From Spirochaetota bacterium (GTDB lineage: Bacteria > Spirochaetota > Spirochaetia > DSM-27196 > PWMO01): DNA of 15,439 bases. The position numbers were made by a program, and so were the translations under genes. Of this stretch, positions 15,397-15,439 are shown one piece after another. Below the pieces are notes generated by a model that saw only the letters and a program-made list of their open reading frames with translations, had not been told where the DNA came from and did no database searches. Position 1 is the stretch's first letter. Each line of letters opens with the position of its first letter. Location: the NCBI GenBank assembly GCA_009908925.1, contig JAAAOH010000280.1, forward strand, positions 1 to 15,439. The letters are read 5' to 3'.

Positions 15397-15428
15397 ATTA
15401 TTTATCGGCATGAGCCATACAACAGTTA
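15397..15428 (-). promoter_or_regulatory. AT-rich candidate promoter region of the four-gene minus-strand operon
   Basis: The minus strand has AATAAT (15402-15397), five of six -10 bases, about 36 bp before ATG 15361. Upstream TTGTAT (15422-15417) and TTAACT (15428-15423) are at 14 and 20 bp, neither at ideal spacing. The AT-rich patch stands out in a GC-rich window, but the exact boxes are uncertain. Confidence 0.3.
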
Positions 15429-15439
15429 ACCGACGCTAG

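Overview
The window looks like chromosomal DNA from a high-GC spirochaete, probably a free-living Spirochaeta-like member of the Spirochaetales. The main clues are a trans-2-enoyl-CoA reductase whose first 20 residues and active site closely resemble the Treponema denticola enzyme, paired MptE-like/DUF115 (Maf-like) proteins, and an unusual acidic protein. The taxonomic placement is inference. No tRNA, rRNA, CRISPR, insertion sequence or phage gene was seen. Coding density is very high; the longest gene-free gaps are about 100 bp.

Left part (1-6429). The 5' part of hisD leaves the window on the minus strand. Divergent from it, a plus-strand run carries fabV, rnz (RNase Z), a GldA-type ABC ATPase, a GldG-type auxiliary protein and a DUF4340 membrane protein. 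The last three overlap by 4 bp and 1 bp and form one translational unit. The multi-span ABC-2 permease usually found between the ATPase and GldG is missing.

Middle (6377-8516). A minus-strand membrane protein with a degenerate GGDEF-like domain overlaps the DUF4340 gene tail-to-tail by 53 bp. Its perfect TATAAT lies only 7 bp from its start codon, which suggests a leaderless mRNA. It is divergent from a complete Memo-family protein. A perfect 8-bp stem-loop follows the Memo gene, where it converges with the next operon.

Right part (15361 down to 8571, minus strand). Four genes are spaced by 2 nt, 2 nt and a 4-nt overlap: a 784-residue very acidic protein with conserved ends and a coiled coil; a GAF-like protein; and two paralogous DUF115 proteins. 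The GAF-like gene is split by a run of ten A residues containing the A-AAA-AAG slippery heptamer. The zero frame stops after 45 codons, whereas a -1 shift gives a coherent 358-residue protein. This may be programmed or transcriptional slippage, a phase-variable switch, or a homopolymer length error, and it is the strongest observation in the window. The operon has no assigned function. DUF115 proteins are related to flagellin glycosylation (Maf) and pterin (MptE) enzymes, so a surface, flagellar or polar role is a reasonable but unproven guess.
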